A DNA stretch of 64,000 nucleotides, from assembly GCF_048898065.1 (NCBI RefSeq), contig NZ_JBLWFI010000001.1:2410155-2474154 (forward strand), given 5' to 3'. This document shows positions 60,378 to 64,000 of this stretch, piece by piece (position 1 is the stretch's first letter; each line of letters starts with the position of its first letter). Position numbers and translations under genes: made by a program. Origin of the DNA: Tepidibacillus_B infernus. GTDB taxonomy: Bacteria > Bacillota > Bacilli > Tepidibacillales > Tepidibacillaceae. A model generated the notes under the pieces. That model was given only the letters and a program-made list of their open reading frames with translations, ran no database searches and had not been told where the DNA came from.

Positions 60378-60854
60378 ATGGCTGATAAAGAAGTAATATT
60401 AACGCCTTCCGGGTTGAAGAAATTAGAGGAAGAGCTAGAACACTTAAAAACGGTAAAACGCAGAGAAGTTGCAGAAAGAATTAAGATTGCAATTGGTTAT
60501 GGTGACATTAGTGAAAACTCTGAATATGAAGATGCTAAAAATGAACAAGCTTTTATTGAAGGTAGAATTATTACATTAGAAAAAATGTTAAGAAACGCAA
60601 GGATTATCAATGATGATGATGTGAACACAGATGTGGTAAGCATAGGTTCAACTGTTAAGTTGAAGGACTTAGAGTTTAATGATATTGTTGAATATACGAT
60701 TGTGGGATCAGCAGAATCTGACCCTACTGCAAATATGATCTCAAATGAATCTCCAGTTGGGAAAGCATTGCTAGGTAAGCAAAAAGGTGCTATTGTTGAT
60801 GTAAATGTACCAGCAGGTGTCATTCAATATGAAATTCTAGATATAAAAAAATAA
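60378..60854 (+). CDS. greA: Transcript cleavage factor GreA
   Basis: 158 aa. N-terminal coiled coil (TPSGLKKLEEELEHLKTVKR, GDISENSEYEDAKNEQAFIE with the tip acidic residues) and C-terminal FKBP-like domain (SNESPVGKALLGKQKGAIVD). It rescues backtracked RNA polymerase. AAGGGGA precedes the ATG. lysS follows after a 27-nt gap. Confidence 0.98.
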   Translation: MADKEVILTPSGLKKLEEELEHLKTVKRREVAERIKIAIGYGDISENSEYEDAKNEQAFIEGRIITLEKMLRNARIINDDDVNTDVVSIGSTVKLKDLEFNDIVEYTIVGSAESDPTANMISNESPVGKALLGKQKGAIVDVNVPAGVIQYEILDIKK

Positions 60855-60881
60855 TGAGTGAAGAAGTAGGAGTTGGTGAAT

Positions 60882-62384
60882 ATGAGCCAAGAGGTAGTTG
60901 AATTAAATGAACTGCTTCTTGTGCGTCGTCAAAAATTAGCCGAATTAAAGGAACTAGGTTTTGATCCTTTTGGCTATAAATTCGAAAGAACGCACACAGC
61001 ACAAGAAATTTTAAATGAATTGAATCACTTAAGCAAAGAAGAAATTGAAATGAAGAATCTTCACGTTAAAATTGCTGGAAGAATTATGACAAAACGCCTA
61101 CAAGGAAAGGCAGGCTTTGCTCATATTCAGGATTTAAGTGGTAAAATTCAAATTTATATCCGAATGGATCAAGTTACCGAACAGGAATTTAAAGCTTTTG
61201 AAATTTTAGATTTAGGCGATATCATTGGTATCGAAGGGAATGTTTTTAAAACAAATAAAGGAGAAACAAGTGTTAAAGTGCATCAATTACATATCCTTAC
61301 AAAATCCCTATACCCTTTACCAGATAAATTTCACGGCTTAAAAGATGTAGAATTGAGATATCGCCAACGTTATGTTGATTTAATCATGAACCCTGAAGTA
61401 AAGCAAACTTTTGTAATAAGAAGTAAGGTTATCAAAGCATTAAGAAATTATTTGGATAAATTGGGCTATATTGAAGTAGAAACACCAACAATGCATGCCA
61501 TTGCTGGAGGAGCTGCTGCCAGACCTTTTATCACCCATCATAATGCTTTAGATATGCAGTTATATATGAGGATTGCTATTGAGTTGCATTTAAAACGTCT
61601 TATCGTGGGTGGAATGGAGAAGGTTTACGAGATTGGACGTGTATTCCGTAATGAGGGTATCTCTACTAGGCACAATCCCGAGTTTACGATGCTTGAATTA
61701 TATGAGGCTTATGGCGATTTTAAAACAATTATGGATTTAACTGAAAATGCGATTGCCTATGTTGCAAAGGAAGTATTAGGTACCACTAAAATTACTTATC
61801 AAGAACAAGAAATCAATCTAGATCCACCATGGGAAAGAATTTCAATGATTGATGCGATAAAGAAATATGTAGGTGTTGATCTTAGTCAGCATATGTCTGA
61901 TGACGAGGCACGTGAACTAGCCAAACAATATCACGTTCAAGTTGAGCCCCATATGACTTATGGTCATATTGTTAATGAATTCTTTGAACAATTAGTAGAA
62001 GAAAAATTAGTCCAACCTACATTTGTATATGGTCATCCTGTAGAAATTTCTCCATTAGCAAAGAAAAATGAACAGGATCCTCGTTTTACAGACCGATTTG
62101 AATTGTTTATTGTGAGTCGTGAGCATGCAAATGCATTTACGGAATTAAATGATCCAATTGATCAAAGAGAACGTTTTGAGGCACAGTTAAAAGAACGGGA
62201 ACAAGGAAATGAAGAGGCTCACGAAATGGATGAGGATTTTATTCATGCTTTAGAAATTGGAATGCCTCCTACAGGTGGCCTTGGGATTGGAATTGACCGA
62301 TTAGTGATGCTACTAACTGATCAACCATCTATTCGTGATGTGCTTCTTTTCCCTCTCATGCGCGATAGAAGTCAAGAAGTTTAG
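60882..62384 (+). CDS. lysS: Lysyl-tRNA synthetase, class II
   Basis: 500 aa. OB-fold anticodon-binding domain (KIAGRIMTKRLQGKAGFAHI) then class II core with motif 2 GRVFRNEGISTRHNPEFTML and motif 3 GGLGIGIDRLVMLL. It charges tRNA-Lys. ATG 60882 follows AGGAG with 9-nt spacing; a TTG frame nine bases earlier overlaps it. As in B. subtilis, an rRNA operon lies downstream. Confidence 0.98.
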   Translation: MSQEVVELNELLLVRRQKLAELKELGFDPFGYKFERTHTAQEILNELNHLSKEEIEMKNLHVKIAGRIMTKRLQGKAGFAHIQDLSGKIQIYIRMDQVTEQEFKAFEILDLGDIIGIEGNVFKTNKGETSVKVHQLHILTKSLYPLPDKFHGLKDVELRYRQRYVDLIMNPEVKQTFVIRSKVIKALRNYLDKLGYIEVETPTMHAIAGGAAARPFITHHNALDMQLYMRIAIELHLKRLIVGGMEKVYEIGRVFRNEGISTRHNPEFTMLELYEAYGDFKTIMDLTENAIAYVAKEVLGTTKITYQEQEINLDPPWERISMIDAIKKYVGVDLSQHMSDDEARELAKQYHVQVEPHMTYGHIVNEFFEQLVEEKLVQPTFVYGHPVEISPLAKKNEQDPRFTDRFELFIVSREHANAFTELNDPIDQRERFEAQLKEREQGNEEAHEMDEDFIHALEIGMPPTGGLGIGIDRLVMLLTDQPSIRDVLLFPLMRDRSQEV

Positions 62385-62437
62385 AATGGTAAATAAAATA
62401 GATTGGCTTTTTTATCAATTCATGATATGATCTTCAT

Positions 62438-62576
62438 AAATATTCAAATACACTTCTTTAAGGGGAGTAGCTTTTACAATAAAGTCGTCATTACAGGCTT
62501 AGCCTCGGCTTTATTGGCAAGTCTTTGTTAGCGAGACCTTTACCTAATTTTTTTGGGGTAAAGGTCTTTTGTATTT
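62438..62576 (+). promoter_or_regulatory. Manganese riboswitch (yybP-ykoY motif)
   Basis: The aptamer starts with TTTAAGGGGAGTAGC (near 62457), then CGTCATTACAGGC, AGCCTCGGCTT and GGCAAGTCTTTG, matching the yybP-ykoY pattern. The expression platform is the terminator AGACCTTTACC (62534-62544) with GGTAAAGGTCT (62557-62567) plus T; its left side can also pair in the aptamer base stem. A promoter TTGGCT-17-TATGAT lies at 62403-62431. Mn2+ binding should prevent termination and turn on the TerC-family gene. Confidence 0.88.
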
Positions 62577-62621
62577 TTTAAGCCTAATTGATAAACGATA
62601 AAAAAAAGGAGGAAACAAAGA

Positions 62622-63389
62622 ATGGATCTAGGAATATTAGCAGAATATGGGTGGACGTTGTTGGTATTGGTTGGACTTGAAGGATTACTAGCTGCTGACA
62701 ATGCATTAGTGATGGCAGTCATGGTAAAACACTTACCAGAAAAAGAGAGAAAAAAGGCTTTATTTTATGGTTTGGCAGGTGCGTTTATCTTTCGCTTTGG
62801 TTCTTTGTTCATTATTTCGTATCTTATCGACGTTTGGCAGGTTCAGGCCATAGGAGCCATTTATTTAATTTATTTAGGTTTAAATCACGTCATCAAACAA
62901 AAACTTACGAAACATGAGAGTAGAAAAGACAACAAAGGAAATGGGGGCTCAAATTTTTGGATGACAGTCCTAAAAGTGGAGCTAGCCGATATCGCATTTG
63001 CAGTTGATTCTATACTTGCAGCTGTTGCGTTGGCGGTAACTTTACCACTGACAAATCTCCCTAATATAGGTGGGATGCATGGAGGGCACTTTATTGTTGT
63101 TCTATTAGGTGGTATTATTGGATTAATCTTGATCCGATTTGCAGCTAATAAATTTGTAGATTTGCTTCATAAAAGGCCTGGCCTAGAAACTGCAGCATAT
63201 CTTGTTGTTGCTTGGGTAGGTGTGAAGTTAGCAGTCTATACCTTATCACATCCACAAGTAGCAATAATTGCTGAAGGATTTGCAGAAAGTAAAGCTTGGA
63301 AACTTACTTTTTGGATTGTACTTCTTACTATTTTGGTTAGTGGATGGTTTTTGTCCAAACCAAAAATACAAGAAAGTTTATCAGAGTAG
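62622..63389 (+). CDS. TerC-family membrane protein (YkoY-like, probable Mn2+ exporter)
   Basis: 255 aa with about seven membrane helices. Family motifs: EGLLAADNALVMAVMVKHLP (Asp in the first helices) and VELADIAFAVDSILAAVALA. TerC proteins of the YkoY/YceF group are linked to manganese export and metallation of secreted enzymes; the Mn riboswitch upstream supports this. Strong AAAGGAGGAA site. It lies between lysS and the rRNA operon, where B. subtilis has no such gene. Confidence 0.93.
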   Translation: MDLGILAEYGWTLLVLVGLEGLLAADNALVMAVMVKHLPEKERKKALFYGLAGAFIFRFGSLFIISYLIDVWQVQAIGAIYLIYLGLNHVIKQKLTKHESRKDNKGNGGSNFWMTVLKVELADIAFAVDSILAAVALAVTLPLTNLPNIGGMHGGHFIVVLLGGIIGLILIRFAANKFVDLLHKRPGLETAAYLVVAWVGVKLAVYTLSHPQVAIIAEGFAESKAWKLTFWIVLLTILVSGWFLSKPKIQESLSE

Positions 63390-63396
63390 TCTGGTT

Positions 63397-63434
63397 GAAA
63401 GCCCTCTAATAACATCATTATATTAGGGGGTTTC
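63397..63434 (+). terminator. Hairpin after the TerC-family gene
   Basis: A 14-bp stem with one bulged base: GAAAGCCCTCTAATA with TATTAGGGGGTTTC (63421-63434). No T run follows, so it is a probable but unproven terminator. Confidence 0.6.
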
Positions 63435-63474
63435 ATAGGAATTGAACCAAATGCAATATATAGGGAAAATATAA

Positions 63475-63586
63475 TTGACATAGTAACAAGGTATATATTA
63501 TTATATTCTTTGCTGACTTATAATGATTTAGCAGTATTTAAAAATTAAAAAAGATATTGACTAATAGACAATATTTATGATAAAAT
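63475..63586 (+). promoter_or_regulatory. Tandem promoters of the rRNA operon
   Basis: P1: TTGACA (63475-63480), 18 bp, TATTAT (63499-63504). P2: TTGACT (63557-63562), 18 bp, TAAAAT (63581-63586). Two tandem promoters are typical for Bacillus rrn operons. A further TATAAT at 63519-63524 lacks a clear -35. Confidence 0.75.
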
Positions 63587-63604
63587 AAATTTCGTTGTTG
63601 AAAT

Positions 63605-63617
63605 TGCTCTTTGAAAA
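63605..63617 (+). promoter_or_regulatory. boxA antitermination site of the rrn leader
   Basis: TGCTCTTTGAAAA, the conserved Nus-factor boxA, between P2 and the 16S gene. Confidence 0.85.
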
Positions 63618-63762
63618 CTGAACAGTGTAAAAGCCAAGCGTACCACAGAAATGTGGACCTAATCAATTTATTAGAGTTAAGGATAACTTTTTATGCCCTT
63701 GTGATGATGCTCATGTAGCTGAATCACAGGACTAGAAACTCTAAATGCTAAAACATTAAAAG

Positions 63763-64000
63763 TTTCTATGGAGAGTTTGATCCTGGCTCAGGACGAACGC
63801 TGGCGGCGTGCCTAATACATGCAAGTCGAATGACAGGTGTCAGATATCAGAGGCCAGAGGTCAGAGTGAATGACCTCTCGAGGAAGTAAAACGGATTTGA
63901 AAGTAAACATCGTAGTATTGCTTTCATCCGGCTTCCGGTTTCCGATATCTGACATCTGGAATGGCGGACGGGTGAGTAACACGTGGGCAACCTGCCTGTA
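63763..64000 (+). rRNA. 16S ribosomal RNA, 5' part (partial)
   Basis: Begins near TTCTATGGAGAGTTTGATCC and contains the universal GAGTTTGATCCTGGCTCAG, GACGAACGCTGGCGGCGTGC, CATGCAAGTCGA and GGCGGACGGGTGAGTAACAC. The gene runs off the window. The V1 region carries an unusual insert, listed separately. The 5' end is estimated by comparison with B. subtilis. Confidence 0.96.
63833..63962 (+). repeat. Heptad-hairpin insert in the 16S V1 region (helix 6)
   Basis: The stretch between GTCGAATG and GGCGGACGG is 130 nt, against about 35-40 in E. coli or B. subtilis. Left arm 7-mers: CAGGTGT, CAGATAT, CAGAGGC, CAGAGGT, CAGAGTG (63834-63868). Right arm: CATCCGG, CTTCCGG, TTTCCGA, TATCTGA, CATCTGG (63925-63959). 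Bases 63834-63848 and 63944-63958 can form a 15-bp stem with one G-T pair. Confidence 0.92.

Noticed and set aside
60497..60823. 108-codon reverse frame in greA
   Set aside because: Antisense shadow of a highly conserved gene.

Overview
This 64 kb window is a contiguous piece of the chromosome of a low-GC, endospore-forming member of the Bacillales. The sporulation and spore genes bofA, csfB/gin, spoVG, sspF, fin, spoVT, yabP, yabQ, spoIIE and yabS are all present. Gene order follows the Bacillus subtilis origin-proximal region from the scr (SRP RNA)-dnaX locus to the rRNA operon after lysS. The genus cannot be fixed from the sequence alone. Nearly all genes lie on the + strand. The exceptions are abrB, one small membrane protein and one transposase.

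Layout. 1-5000: 3' end of uppP, tRNA-Ser, SRP RNA, an orphan PAS histidine kinase, dnaX-ybaB-recR. 5000-9000: CPBP protease, yaaL, bofA, a reverse-strand membrane protein, a degenerate UDP-glucose dehydrogenase-like gene and csfB. 8900-16000: yaaO-tmk-darA-yaaR-holB-ricT-yabA-trmN6-yazA-rsmI, then convergent abrB. 16400-24000: HD phosphohydrolase, T-box-metG, tatD, yabE, rnmV, rsmA, veg, sspF. 24100-35800: ispE, purR, spoVG, glmU, prs, ctc, pth, fin, mfd, prsA-like, spoVT. 35900-41000: yabM, yabN/mazG, rqcP, yabP, yabQ, divIC, yabR. 41100-41700: four tRNA genes (fMet, Met, Glu, Val). 42000-51400: spoIIE, yabS, yabT, a ThrE-type exporter pair, tilS, hpt, ftsH. 51700-55970: fhs, coaX, an IS110-family element. 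55971-62400: hslO, folP-folB-folK, yazB, dusB, greA, lysS. 62400-64000: Mn-type (yybP-ykoY) riboswitch with a TerC-family gene, then the start of an rRNA operon.

Regulation that can be read directly: tandem 0A boxes downstream of an abrB promoter; a spoIIE promoter with consensus hexamers separated by 21 bp and 0A-like boxes upstream; a sigma-H-type spoVG promoter; two tandem near-perfect veg promoters; a methionine T-box; a manganese riboswitch; tandem rrn promoters with boxA. Most of this matches the known Spo0A-AbrB-sigma-H sporulation circuit.

The most unusual signals are non-coding. A hairpin built from 7-nt units enlarges the V1 (helix 6) region of the 16S rRNA gene by roughly 95 nt. 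A related heptad hairpin sits between tRNA-Glu and tRNA-Val. Others are a 31-nt palindromic repeat after two terminators, a ~110-nt palindromic element after ftsH, a short promoter-to-terminator unit upstream of greA, and an IS110 element whose long upstream non-coding end is where a bridge RNA is expected. No CRISPR array, prophage or large new gene cluster is visible.
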